Assembly: GCF_014207135.1 (NCBI RefSeq)
Contig: NZ_JACHCC010000002.1
Location: forward strand, 372,001-436,000
Direction: 5' to 3'
DNA from: Pedobacter cryoconitis
Lineage (GTDB): Bacteria; Bacteroidota; Bacteroidia; Sphingobacteriales; Sphingobacteriaceae
Length of the DNA: 64,000 bases
Part shown: positions 46,303-54,588 of the stretch, in pieces
Position numbering within the stretch: the stretch's first letter is position 1
Layout: every line of letters starts with the position of its first letter
Program-made: the position numbers and the translations under genes
Notes under the pieces: generated by a model
What the model was told of the DNA's origin: nothing
The model's database searches: none
Seen by the model: the letters and a program-made list of their open reading frames with translations, nothing else

Positions 46303-47286
46303 TTATACGGTGATTACGATTTTACCATTGGTTTGATTACTATCCAGGAGTTTATGGGCAGCCTCAATCTGGTCAAAAGAAAATGTAGCTGTTCTTAATG
46401 AAGGTATTTTACCTGAATAAACATGCGCTGCAATAAGATTTAATGGAGTTTCTGTCAAAGGATAAGCTTTAGTCCCCAGTAATCTGCTCGACGAAAAGCT
46501 TAATTTTACAGATCGCCCCAGCTGGTTCATTAAGTTGAAATCTGAGATTACAGGAGGCCCGCCGAGTAAACCGATAACTGTGACTTCGCCAAAAGGCCTG
46601 ACAGCGGCAACCGTATCCAGGATTCCTTCTCCTCCTACCACATCCAGCGCCTTATCCACGCCATCGGGAACAATTTTGAGTACTTCCTGCGAAACATTTC
46701 CCTGATCTACAATGACAAAATCAACTCCCAGTTCTTTAAGGCGGAAAGATTTACCAGCATCTCTTGTGGTTGCAATTACCTTCACTCCTTTAAATTTGGC
46801 ATAAAGAATTACGGCTATACCAGCTGCACTGGTTCCTCCTTTGACCAGTAACGTTTCTCCTTGAAGAACATTTAAAACTTTATCCAGAACAACGGCAGCG
46901 GTGCCGAATGACTCGGGAATAGCCGCAAGTTCTTCATAAGAAATATCGCTGTTGATCGCCAGTACATAATCGGCAGGTGAAACCACATATTCAGCATAGC
47001 TGCCAGGACGTGTCATCCCCGATCCACCCATCAGGGTGACTACTTTCTGACCAATCTTAAATCTACCCGATTTATCTTCTACTACCTCGCCGGCAGCCTC
47101 TAATCCCAAAATAGCGGGTTCAGTTACTGGCCCTATCATCCCCTGTCTTCTATAGGATTCCATTTTGTTTAAGCCAAAAGCTTTGATTTTTATCTTAACA
47201 GTTCCTTCTGTTGTCTGAGGTTCTGCAATTTCCTGAAGAGTTAAGACCTCTGGTCCTCCATTCTTTTCTAATATGATCGCTTTCAT
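46303..47286 (-). CDS. Zinc-independent MDR oxidoreductase (quinone reductase-like)
   Basis: This 327-aa medium-chain dehydrogenase/reductase has GroES-like (KIKIKAFGLNKMESYRR, LGLEAAGEVVEDKSG) and Rossmann domains (LLVKGGTSAAGIAVILYAKF). It lacks the zinc ligands of alcohol dehydrogenases, so quinone or enone reduction with NADPH is likely. It follows the Crp/Fnr-like gene 108 bp downstream on the same strand; a terminator lies between them. Confidence 0.9.
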   Translation of the reverse strand: MKAIILEKNGGPEVLTLQEIAEPQTTEGTVKIKIKAFGLNKMESYRRQGMIGPVTEPAILGLEAAGEVVEDKSGRFKIGQKVVTLMGGSGMTRPGSYAEYVVSPADYVLAINSDISYEELAAIPESFGTAAVVLDKVLNVLQGETLLVKGGTSAAGIAVILYAKFKGVKVIATTRDAGKSFRLKELGVDFVIVDQGNVSQEVLKIVPDGVDKALDVVGGEGILDTVAAVRPFGEVTVIGLLGGPPVISDFNLMNQLGRSVKLSFSSSRLLGTKAYPLTETPLNLIAAHVYSGKIPSLRTATFSFDQIEAAHKLLDSNQTNGKIVITV

Positions 47287-47366
47287 TTTTTATATTGTTT
47301 GATTCGCAATAATTACAATACAAAGTTGAGGCAAACCATCATTTACAGCCTATAAGCTATCATAAG

Positions 47367-47390
47367 AAAAAACCTTAAGGTAGATTAAGG
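47367..47390 (-). terminator. Terminator of the Crp/Fnr-like gene
   Basis: In the leftward transcript CCTTAA and TTAAGG pair around a six-nt loop and six Us follow. It begins five bp after the stop codon at 47395. A second hairpin, GTAGATT/AATCTAC (47380-47398), overlaps it and may compete. Confidence 0.6.
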
Positions 47391-47394
47391 AAAT

Positions 47395-48000
47395 CTACTT
47401 TGAGACCAGGTCTTTTCTTAATTTACTTAAAAATTCGGGGGTAATTCCCAGATAAGAGGCTATCTGAGTGTTCGGTATGCGTTGAGACAGCGCGGGGTAT
47501 TGCTGTAGAAATGCGAGATAACGTTCCATTGCACTGGCACTAAAGGACTGCAACAGGCGGTTTTGAAGTTCTATAAATTTGTTTTCAATGATTACTCTGA
47601 AATTGCGGTCAAATTTAGGACAGTTAACATAGAGAAAAAGTAAATCTGTTTTATTAATCTGCAGAATAGTAGAGGGCTCCATTGCTTCTATGTAGAGTTC
47701 GCTCGGATTTTCGGCATGGAAACTTCCAATATCAGTTGCCCAATCGTTCTCTACAACAAACTGGATATTATGTTCTACTCCTTTCTCATCTACTTTATAT
47801 ATTTTAAAGCAGCCATGAACGACAAAGTTATAATGTTGGCAAACGTCTCCTTCCTGCAAAATAAACTGTCGCCGTTTAATTTTTCTTTCTACAACTCTGG
47901 GTAGAAGCATTGACTTATCAAACTCATCCAAAGGGAGATAATCTTCAAAATGTTTAATGAGGGGATCTATTTTTGATGGGATATCATGAGATAAGGTCAT
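47395..48000 (-). CDS. Crp/Fnr-family transcriptional regulator
   Basis: This 201-aa protein has a cyclic-nucleotide-binding-like domain (FILQEGDVCQHYNFVVHGCF) and a C-terminal helix-turn-helix (about 160-199, RIPNTQIASYLGITPEFLSKL). It has no Fe-S cysteines of FNR. The form is common in Bacteroidota, where such regulators rarely need cAMP. The downstream MDR reductase gene could be a target. Confidence 0.88.
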   Translation of the reverse strand: MTLSHDIPSKIDPLIKHFEDYLPLDEFDKSMLLPRVVERKIKRRQFILQEGDVCQHYNFVVHGCFKIYKVDEKGVEHNIQFVVENDWATDIGSFHAENPSELYIEAMEPSTILQINKTDLLFLYVNCPKFDRNFRVIIENKFIELQNRLLQSFSASAMERYLAFLQQYPALSQRIPNTQIASYLGITPEFLSKLRKDLVSK

Positions 48001-48027
48001 GTCATAAAATTAGTAATTTCAAAAGAT

Positions 48028-49455
48028 CTATTCCTGGATCAATGTCAGATCACTACCAGGAAGAGGCAGATTTAAAGCTGCAATTTTTGCAAATACTGCA
48101 TCTGTTGCCGACTGAGCAGATAATTTCAACCCCCATTTTTTAAAGAAGTCACTTAAATTATTTCCCGATATCTTACACGCAGTTACCATAAAATACTCCA
48201 TTTTTAAATCTGTAGTATTTAAAGATGGTTTATCCATCCGTGTTTGTTTATAGAAATTTGGCCAGAATGCAGCGCCATATTTGAGGTTTAACTGATCGAA
48301 CAGACATAGACGTACAAAGACATCTGTTAAAGGCACCTTACTGATGTAAATATCTTTCCCGGCATTATCCTTACCATTGGTATAAGCATTAAAATCTTTA
48401 TCCGCATCGGCATTAGCCAGGTAAGTTTTGGCTTTAGTCCATACGCCATCTTTAGTTAACCGGGTTGGCTGACCTGGTAAAAAGTTTCTTTGAACAGCCA
48501 GGCTAAACGTATTTACGGTTACTTCTGTAATAGCCGACCAGGTCCAGATTTGCTGATGCTGATGACCTAATTCATGCCATACTCCCCAGCCATCAACGCC
48601 TACTGCTGCATTGGTCAAGATGGCATCAATTGATGAACCTATAAAAGCAGTGCGATAATCGGTAGCGAAAAAATAATAAGACGGATCTTCATGCTGGGTA
48701 GACAAATATTTATAGATGCTGGGTTTATCTCTGTCTGTTGAACCATCCAGCCCACTCAGATCATCCTCTATTTTGATAACACTGGCTAATTTTTTCAATA
48801 AAGCATCCTGATCCTGGTCTTGATATTTGATCGCATTTAACCTATCTACAACCAGATAATTTCTTTCACCCGTTAACACCACATCAGGCACATCAGTCAT
48901 TGAAGCCAGCATTGTTTTCCATTGTGCATTGGTAGTTTTACCTGCGATGTAATAAGGAACGGGTTTAAACCCGGAAACAAACGTCACTTTAGCTTTAGCA
49001 TCAGCGGCATCATTGGTGTAACGAATCCATAAAAGACCTCCATATCCTTTCAAACTTGCATCATTGATGATATTATCCCCTGCTTTCAGTTGCACAATTG
49101 CCGGCTGATCATTCCATCCCCTGTATCTGGAGTATGTCCCTACCAGTAAGGAAGGCAAACGGGTACCGGAGACTTGTTCTACTTTAACTGTTAAAGTCCC
49201 TCCTGGCGCCAGATATAAGCCTGTAGGCGTAAAATCTGTTAACCTCATATTAGTCGCTAACCGGTTACGGTCAGTTTCTACTGTACCAGTTTCATTAAGG
49301 TCAAAAGCAGTGGCAGCATTTTGAGTAGAGACTGTTGAAACTGTTGAAGGGGACTGATCGGCCCCGTTTTTCTTGCAGCCAGTGAACATCACCAGGGAAG
49401 AAACTGACAAAATCAGCAAATGATTAAGGTGTTTCTTTTTCAATTTAGGAATCAT
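48028..49455 (-). CDS. M60-like (enhancin-type) metallopeptidase lipoprotein
   Basis: This 475-aa lipoprotein (lipobox LVMFTGC then KKNGA) has the M60 zinc site HELGHQHQQ with the extra Glu in AITEVTVN (HExxH plus E), as in mucin-targeting M60-like peptidases such as BT4244 of Bacteroides. It would cut glycosylated proteins at the cell surface. Its 60 or so C-terminal residues (DFFKKWGLKLSAQSATDAVF) are typical for the family. No SusCD pair is adjacent. It lies just left of the palindromic 11-bp array. Confidence 0.88.
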   Translation of the reverse strand: MIPKLKKKHLNHLLILSVSSLVMFTGCKKNGADQSPSTVSTVSTQNAATAFDLNETGTVETDRNRLATNMRLTDFTPTGLYLAPGGTLTVKVEQVSGTRLPSLLVGTYSRYRGWNDQPAIVQLKAGDNIINDASLKGYGGLLWIRYTNDAADAKAKVTFVSGFKPVPYYIAGKTTNAQWKTMLASMTDVPDVVLTGERNYLVVDRLNAIKYQDQDQDALLKKLASVIKIEDDLSGLDGSTDRDKPSIYKYLSTQHEDPSYYFFATDYRTAFIGSSIDAILTNAAVGVDGWGVWHELGHQHQQIWTWSAITEVTVNTFSLAVQRNFLPGQPTRLTKDGVWTKAKTYLANADADKDFNAYTNGKDNAGKDIYISKVPLTDVFVRLCLFDQLNLKYGAAFWPNFYKQTRMDKPSLNTTDLKMEYFMVTACKISGNNLSDFFKKWGLKLSAQSATDAVFAKIAALNLPLPGSDLTLIQE

Positions 49456-49549
49456 AAGTTTTTCAGTTTGCGGGTAGCTTTCTTTAACAAGCCGAATTTC
49501 GAATAAATAATCCGATTTAGAATATTAAAATAACAATATGTAATTAGGG

Positions 49550-49734
49550 TACTGTTCGGATTGTAGTCGGGTACTGGTCGAGATATATGCATATTCAGAA
49601 CGCTCTGAGAGCATGGTGAGTCCATGCTTTTCAACTAGTTAAAATACATGGACCTGACATGCACTCAACATGCACTCACCATGCACTCATCTCGACCAGT
49701 ACCCGACCAGTACTCGAACACAACCCGAACAATT
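49550..49734. repeat. Palindromic element made of 11-bp units
   Basis: The left arm (49550-49626) and the right arm (49658-49734) are both 77 bp and divide into seven 11-bp units each. The right arm has three copies of CATGCACTCA plus one variable base (49658-49690), then CTCGACCAGTA, CCCGACCAGTA, CTCGAACACAA and CCCGAACAATT. The left arm mirrors it: TACTGTTCGGA, TTGTAGTCGGG and TACTGGTCGAG outside, two units near the core consensus NTGAGTGCATG inside, and two poor units between. A 19-bp perfect inverted repeat (GTCGGGTACTGGTCGAGAT) is at 49566-49584 and 49689-49707. It could be a MITE- or REP-like element. No coding frame is convincing. Confidence 0.7.
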
Positions 49735-49839
49735 CAGTATCATTTTCTTTGGTAGTAACTGACTTTCCTAAGTTTTTCAAAGAGCCTTATTCTGTCTGAA
49801 CATTTTTATTTAATTTGCCAGCCTAAACAAGAAAAACAG

Positions 49840-50202
49840 ATGGACAATCTTAACGCTGAACATATCGCCCGGCAATGGTTTGATGCTTTTAATACACAGA
49901 ACCTTGAAGCACTGTTAGCGTTATATGATGACAATGCTATACATTTTAGTCCGAAATTAAAAATCAGGCAACCCGAAACCAATGGTCTGGTTCAGGGCAA
50001 AGCAGCTCTTCGCCAGTGGTGGAAAGGTTCTTTTGAACGTCTGCCTACCCTACGCTATCAGCCTACGTCTTTTACTTCCAATGACAAACGCGTTTTTATG
50101 GAATATATAAGAACGGTGGAAGGTGAGCCGGATATGCTGATTGCCGAAGTACTTGAAATTACAGTAGGGAAAATAAATGCTTCAAGGGTTTACCATGGCT
50201 AG
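49840..50202 (+). CDS. SnoaL/NTF2-like domain protein
   Basis: This 120-aa protein has the NTF2-like fold (ARQWFDAFNTQNLEALLALY then DDNAIHFSPKLKI) of the SnoaL-type polyketide-cyclase-like group. Such domains bind small ligands; many are enzymes or stress proteins. Nothing reveals the substrate. It ends with YHG and its stop overlaps the end of the convergent MFS gene by four bp. Confidence 0.85.
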   Translation: MDNLNAEHIARQWFDAFNTQNLEALLALYDDNAIHFSPKLKIRQPETNGLVQGKAALRQWWKGSFERLPTLRYQPTSFTSNDKRVFMEYIRTVEGEPDMLIAEVLEITVGKINASRVYHG

Positions 50203-51626
50203 TGTCCAACCTGCTCATCTCCTGTTTTTGTATGATTGTGATCAGGCATAATCAGGAGAAAAACACTTACGATCAACAGTAGAACAATACTGGTTATCAT
50301 GGCCGATTTATAGGCAAAAACATAATCCTGAAACCGCGGCGCATCTCCTGCAAAATAAAAAAAGATGCCACCAACTGCACCTGCTCCTAAAGCAATGGCT
50401 GATTGCTGAACGGTGTAATAGGTTCCTGATGCTGTACCGGCAAATTGGTTAGGAATCGTCTTTAATGACAAAGCCAGTAAGGATGGTAAGACCGAACCAC
50501 AGCCCACCCCATAAATAAACAGGATAACCATAAAAGCGACCGGATTTGCCCCTGAGATAACTAAGAAAATAAGATGAAGGATAAGGGCAAAAATCATCAT
50601 CAATATCCCTGACTGCAAGACCTTTTTGCCGAAACGGTGGACTAGTTTTACCGATAATACAGAAGCGATTACGTATCCGATCCCCTGAGATGCAAAATAG
50701 TATCCTGTTGTATGTGAACTAATCGCTAAACCGTCCTGAAAAAATACACCGGTGATTAAAAAATAGGATTCCTGTACCAGGAAATAAAAAACAGAAGCAT
50801 ACAGCCCGATTTTAAAATCCCGGTAACGGAATAATCTTACATCGATTAAAGGGGCTTTATTCATAGCTGATTTTCTTTTCTGATCCTGGATAAAGAGGAT
50901 AAAAAGTACAATAGATAGTACAAATAAGGCAATACTCCATACAGGCCAGCCGAGTTCCCTTCCTTCTATTACCGGAAAGATCAGACAAAAGAGTGCCAGA
51001 GTCAGTATAACAACCCCTCCATAATCAAACTTTTGTGAGGTGTCTCTTACGGTTTCTTTCAATAAAAATACCGCAGCAAGCAAAGCAATCATCCCTAAAG
51101 GCAAATTGATAAAAAATATAAGTCTCCAGCCTTCAACTGCAAAATGGGTATCGGGCAAAAGCCCCCCCAGGAATTGGCCGATTACAGAAGCAGAACCTGC
51201 GATAACGCCGTAAATACCTATGGCTTTCATGCGCTCTTTAGCTTCCGGGAAAAGAAATTGTATATATGAAATTCCTTGTGGGGTCATTAATGAAGCACTG
51301 ATCCCCTGAAAAAAACGGGCCAGGTTTAACTGGAATCCTGAAGCTGCCATTCCGCAAAAACAGGAACTGATAGTAAAGCCTAACATTCCGAGGATGAACA
51401 TCTTTTTCCGGCCATAATAATCTCCCAGCCTGCCTCCGGTAATGAGGAAACACGAATAGCCTAATAAGTAAATAGCAACCACCAGTTGTAGTTCGCCATT
51501 TGTTCCGTTAATTCCTTTTTTGATAGCTGGTAAAGCGACGTTGACAATAAAAATGTCTATCACAGCCAGAAAGATTGCAGATGATACGACTGCCATAGAC
51601 AGCCATTTAGAGGTTTTCGAGTTCAT
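50199..51626 (-). CDS. DHA2-type MFS multidrug efflux transporter
   Basis: This 475-aa transporter of the major facilitator superfamily has about 14 spans, as in EmrB/QacA. The second span starts FLAVIDIFIVNVALPAI with the conserved D (motif D1), and the loop motif GGRLGDYYGRKKMF is motif A. It would export a toxic compound by proton antiport. It lies 26 bp after the hydrolase gene; a copy of the TAGATA-N4-TATCTA operator sits in that gap. Confidence 0.92.
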   Translation of the reverse strand: MNSKTSKWLSMAVVSSAIFLAVIDIFIVNVALPAIKKGINGTNGELQLVVAIYLLGYSCFLITGGRLGDYYGRKKMFILGMLGFTISSCFCGMAASGFQLNLARFFQGISASLMTPQGISYIQFLFPEAKERMKAIGIYGVIAGSASVIGQFLGGLLPDTHFAVEGWRLIFFINLPLGMIALLAAVFLLKETVRDTSQKFDYGGVVILTLALFCLIFPVIEGRELGWPVWSIALFVLSIVLFILFIQDQKRKSAMNKAPLIDVRLFRYRDFKIGLYASVFYFLVQESYFLITGVFFQDGLAISSHTTGYYFASQGIGYVIASVLSVKLVHRFGKKVLQSGILMMIFALILHLIFLVISGANPVAFMVILFIYGVGCGSVLPSLLALSLKTIPNQFAGTASGTYYTVQQSAIALGAGAVGGIFFYFAGDAPRFQDYVFAYKSAMITSIVLLLIVSVFLLIMPDHNHTKTGDEQVGH

Positions 51627-51633
51627 AAAAATA

Positions 51634-51649
51634 TAGATAAGTCTATATA
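51634..51649. promoter_or_regulatory. TetR-type operator copy before the MFS gene
   Basis: TAGATA-AGTC-TATATA matches the two operators at 52618 and 53261 in 11 of 12 arm bases. It lies in the 26-bp gap between the hydrolase stop and the MFS start. Confidence 0.55.
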
Positions 51650-51652
51650 TTT

Positions 51653-52591
51653 TTAAGTAAGTGAATATTTGTTTTTTGAGGTTAGATCCAGAAATTGACG
51701 GATTAAAAGGCCAATGGTTTCCGGAGCATCTTCGGGGCTATAGTGACCGGCATTTTGCAATTCATAGACATGACCTGAAGGAAATGTTTTACGGAAAAGA
51801 GGTATAAGGTACTCACCCTGTAATGTTTGATCAGCCGCTCCCCAAATAGCCAGCGCCGGAAGATTGCTTATTTTCATCTTTGCTTCATCGGATGGTTCTT
51901 CAAAGCGATGTGCTCCGATTGCAACTCCTTTAGCCCATCCAACGACACCCAGGCTTTCTTCAGGACTTGTAAAAGCAGCACGGTATACTTCTATCCAGGT
52001 ATCTGTAATCAGCTCATTCCGTTCAAATCCATTTAATTTGAGTGTGCTTAGGATATGGTAGTGGATTTCACTGAGTATTTTTTCGAGTTTACCGTGTTTT
52101 TCTGCTTGCAGGATCCATTGAAACCAGGGGGATGCGTTTACATTGGCTGTCCAGGCCTGGGCTAATTCTGGCTGCCCGAATGGTGTGGGTCCATTTAAGC
52201 TGATTACGCTTGTTATCCGGTCTGGATGTCGCGCTGCCAGTCCCATACCGACAGGACCGCCAAAATCATGCATGATAAGTGTGATGCCTGTTAGATCCTG
52301 GTCCAGTACAAACTTTTCAAGGTTGTTAATGTGATCCTGTAACCAATAGGTTCTGTCGGCAGGTGTCTCGCTCTTTCCAAATCCCATGTGATCTGGTGCA
52401 ATCACGCGGTGACTTCCGGATAACTGCGTAATGATATGCCGGAATAGGTAACCCCAGGTTGGTTCTCCATGCAGACAGAGAACGACAGCACCCATACCTT
52501 CATCAATGTAATGCATGTTGAATCCGGGAGCGGATGAAAAATAAGGTCTGAATGGAAAACTTCCATCAAACGTTTCGTTTTTAGTGATCAT
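51653..52591 (-). CDS. Alpha/beta hydrolase of the haloalkane dehalogenase type
   Basis: This 312-aa protein has the haloalkane dehalogenase/epoxide hydrolase signature HGEPTWGYLFR (41-51) and Asp109 as nucleophile (IMHDFGGPVGMG). The acid lies in WGAADQTLQ and the His in NAGHYSPEDAPE. An Asp nucleophile fits cleavage of carbon-halogen or epoxide bonds, but substrates vary. No signal peptide is present. It lies between the TetR regulator and the MFS pump, all on one strand, each with the same operator. Confidence 0.9.
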   Translation of the reverse strand: MITKNETFDGSFPFRPYFSSAPGFNMHYIDEGMGAVVLCLHGEPTWGYLFRHIITQLSGSHRVIAPDHMGFGKSETPADRTYWLQDHINNLEKFVLDQDLTGITLIMHDFGGPVGMGLAARHPDRITSVISLNGPTPFGQPELAQAWTANVNASPWFQWILQAEKHGKLEKILSEIHYHILSTLKLNGFERNELITDTWIEVYRAAFTSPEESLGVVGWAKGVAIGAHRFEEPSDEAKMKISNLPALAIWGAADQTLQGEYLIPLFRKTFPSGHVYELQNAGHYSPEDAPETIGLLIRQFLDLTSKNKYSLT

Positions 52592-52617
52592 ATAGCTTAG
52601 ATTAAAAGTTAATATAT

Positions 52618-52633
52618 TAGATAGAGTTATCTA
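52618..52633. promoter_or_regulatory. TetR-type operator before the hydrolase gene
   Basis: TAGATA-GAGT-TATCTA lies 26 bp upstream of the hydrolase start. A -7-like TAACTTTT follows downstream in the leftward sense. Confidence 0.65.
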
Positions 52634-52655
52634 TTTTTGTTTTGATCAAAAAAAA

Positions 52656-53219
52656 TTAGCTGAGCATTTTTCTCAGGAATTTTTTCACATCTTCCAGCGC
52701 TTTGATATTTCTGGTAATTGTCGTGGTGATTGTAGCCCCTTCCGCCATCAGGAAAAAGGTATCAGCCAGTAATTTATTATCGAGGGCACTGTTTTGCTTT
52801 ACCTGCTCAAAAAGCCCGTTTAGCATCACACGTTGTTTTTCTTTATGGGCTTCTACCACCTGGAGCACTTTTAAATCACTTGAACCAACTTCGGCAGTGA
52901 TTTTGATGAATGGACAGCCAGCAAAATCTGAACTGACCTGCTGTCTGATGCGATACTCCAGGTATTTGAATATTTTGTCTTTAGGATTCTTTACCCCTTC
53001 CGTAAGGTTATCAAGTCCTTCGAACCACTCCTCTTCCTGTCTTTCCAGGTAGGCAAGCAGCAAGTCATTTTTAGAGGAGAAATGATTGTATAGAGATCCT
53101 ATTGCAATATTTGCTTCGGCGATAATCTGGTTAATACCGGTTTGATTGAAACCCTGACGGGCAAACAAATCTGTAGCAACGTTCAAAATCCTGTCTTTAA
53201 CTTTTATTTTCTCTTGCAT
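52656..53219 (-). CDS. TetR/AcrR-family transcriptional regulator
   Basis: This 187-aa regulator has the TetR helix-turn-helix (LFARQGFNQTGINQIIAEA and NIAIGSLYNHFSSKNDLL) and a ligand-binding C-terminal domain. It heads the group with the hydrolase and MFS genes. Its own promoter carries a perfect 16-bp operator palindrome, so auto-repression is likely. It may sense the substrate of the pump. Confidence 0.93.
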   Translation of the reverse strand: MQEKIKVKDRILNVATDLFARQGFNQTGINQIIAEANIAIGSLYNHFSSKNDLLLAYLERQEEEWFEGLDNLTEGVKNPKDKIFKYLEYRIRQQVSSDFAGCPFIKITAEVGSSDLKVLQVVEAHKEKQRVMLNGLFEQVKQNSALDNKLLADTFFLMAEGATITTTITRNIKALEDVKKFLRKMLS

Positions 53220-53235
53220 AAGCTTAAAATCTGGA

Positions 53236-53276
53236 CAAAGATAGAAAGACGTTTCATAAATAGATAGATCTATCTA
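53236..53276 (-). promoter_or_regulatory. tetR promoter and palindromic operator
   Basis: A perfect 16-bp palindrome, TAGATAGATCTATCTA, lies at 53261-53276. In the leftward direction TATCTTTG (53243-53236), an exact -7 element, follows after 17 nt. The palindrome therefore covers the -33 region. Confidence 0.7.
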
Positions 53277-53366
53277 AAATATTATTTACTGATGACCAGA
53301 TCTTATTAAAAACGGAGTGCAGGTTACCCTACTCTCCGCTAACTGAGACGAAATTTAATGTTGTTT

Positions 53367-53726
53367 TTAACTGAAAAGCCTGGTTTTAGCTTCAGCTATA
53401 GTTGGTAAAAAGTTGACTAACTTTCCCTTGTTGCTTTCAAAAATGAAGTCTTTAATACTATTGCCTGGGTATTTACTGAATTCGCCAATAATTACCAGTT
53501 GTACTCTGTAATTGGAGAACTTCTGTAATATTTCTCCCGCGAGACGTGTTTTAAGATCAAAAAATTCGGGAATGACGTTCTTTTCATAGATGATTATCTT
53601 GTCGAAGCCCTGGTAATACAGATCGACAAGCAATTGCAGCCCTTCTTCTGCATTGCTGATTAGAATATCGTCAGAAATGACTTCTGCTATTTTAGTTTCT
53701 CCTTGTTCGTGTGTTTCAATATTCAT
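53367..53726 (-). CDS. DUF4180-domain protein
   Basis: This 119-aa protein matches DUF4180, with a sheet/helix pattern (GLQLLVDLYYQGFDKIIIYE, FDLKTRLAGEILQKFSNYRV, VNFLPTIAEAKTRL). It has no export signal. The family is of unknown function and is found next to many kinds of genes. It follows the DoxX gene by 13 bp, so the two are probably co-transcribed. Confidence 0.85.
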   Translation of the reverse strand: MNIETHEQGETKIAEVISDDILISNAEEGLQLLVDLYYQGFDKIIIYEKNVIPEFFDLKTRLAGEILQKFSNYRVQLVIIGEFSKYPGNSIKDFIFESNKGKLVNFLPTIAEAKTRLFS

Positions 53727-53739
53727 GGTTTAAGGTGGG

Positions 53740-54129
53740 TTATCCGTATTTTACTTTTCTCGCTGGCAATGTAACAGCAATTAAGGAAACGATCAATACG
53801 AAACTAAATTCCATACCGTTTCTTCCTGGCCCTACAACGTACCAGCCTTCTTTATAATGGACTAATACAATCCCGATAAGCAAGATAGAAATGAAAACAG
53901 GTACGATTAATTTTAGGTATTTTCCAAATATTAGTAATATGGAACCGATAATTTCGAAAGCCATCAGACCCCAGGCAAAATAAATACCAAATGGAGCGAA
54001 TCCTACTGTGTCGAGGTAAGATTTACCGAATTCATTGACAGTATGATTAAATACGCCATGTAGACTGTGAGAAAGAAAAATAGTAGCCACTGCTAAGCGA
54101 ATGAGAAAGAGAGCGTTTTTATGATTCAT
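53740..54129 (-). CDS. DoxX-family membrane protein
   Basis: This 129-aa membrane protein has four hydrophobic segments and the DoxX pattern (LIRLAVATIFLSHSLHGVF, GIYFAWGLMAFEIIGSILL). It is a quinol-oxidase-subunit-like small protein of unclear role, often linked with redox stress. It heads the pair with the DUF4180 gene. Confidence 0.88.
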   Translation of the reverse strand: MNHKNALFLIRLAVATIFLSHSLHGVFNHTVNEFGKSYLDTVGFAPFGIYFAWGLMAFEIIGSILLIFGKYLKLIVPVFISILLIGIVLVHYKEGWYVVGPGRNGMEFSFVLIVSLIAVTLPARKVKYG

Positions 54130-54410
54130 AATTAAAGATATAGCATTTGTTTGTAGTATTTGATGTCGTTTGTGAATAATATTTTACTTGTAACGGCAGA
54201 TTTACAAATTGGCTATACTTTTATCTAATGTCTATCCTATTTTGATTCTTTGGGTTCAAAATTTGCTGGATTATCATAATTATCACAGGGGAATTCGACT
54301 CAAATTATTTGTTTTATTGGCAAAAAACGCTAAAAATGGCCTTTCTGAAAAATTATTTGAATTTAAACGCGCTAAGGATCAGGCTAAATCAAGTTAGTTT
54401 CCATTCAGAG

Positions 54411-54441
54411 TTTGTGGAATCAATACATATTTCTACTTTTG
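54411..54441 (+). promoter_or_regulatory. Promoter of tRNA-Ser
   Basis: TTTG (54411-54414), 19 nt, TACTTTTG (54434-54441) is an exact match to the Bacteroidota consensus. The tRNA begins five bases later, so transcription starts at or next to the mature 5' end. The rest of 54130-54410 shows no convincing gene. Confidence 0.8.
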
Positions 54442-54445
54442 TCGC

Positions 54446-54535
54446 GGAGAGTTGTCAGAGTGGTCGATTGAGGCAGTCTTGAAAACTGTTGATCTGTCAA
54501 AGGATCCGCGGGTTCGAATCCCCCACTCTCCGCCA
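54446..54535 (+). tRNA. tRNA-Ser (UGA)
   Basis: The 90-nt gene folds as a class II tRNA. The acceptor GGAGAGT pairs with ACTCTCC, followed by discriminator G and an encoded CCA. The anticodon loop is CTTGAAA (anticodon TGA) on the GCAGT/ACTGT stem, and a long variable arm is present. The T loop is TTCGAAT; its stem GCGGG/CCCCC has one C-C mismatch. Confidence 0.95.
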
Positions 54536-54555
54536 ATATGGTATCAAAACCAAAA

Positions 54556-54588
54556 AAAAGCCTGCAAATCGTAAGATAGCAGGCTTTT
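54556..54588 (+). terminator. Terminator after tRNA-Ser
   Basis: AAAAGCCTGC (54556-54565) pairs with GCAGGCTTTT (54579-54588), 20 nt after the tRNA. Confidence 0.85.

Noticed and set aside
49452..49634. A 60-codon leftward frame next to the M60-like gene
   Set aside because: It runs through the left arm of the 11-bp array and has no signal, domain or usable start context.
54209..54397. A 62-codon rightward frame before the tRNA-Ser promoter
   Set aside because: It starts with TTG, has no domain, and reads like chance coding in AT-rich DNA.
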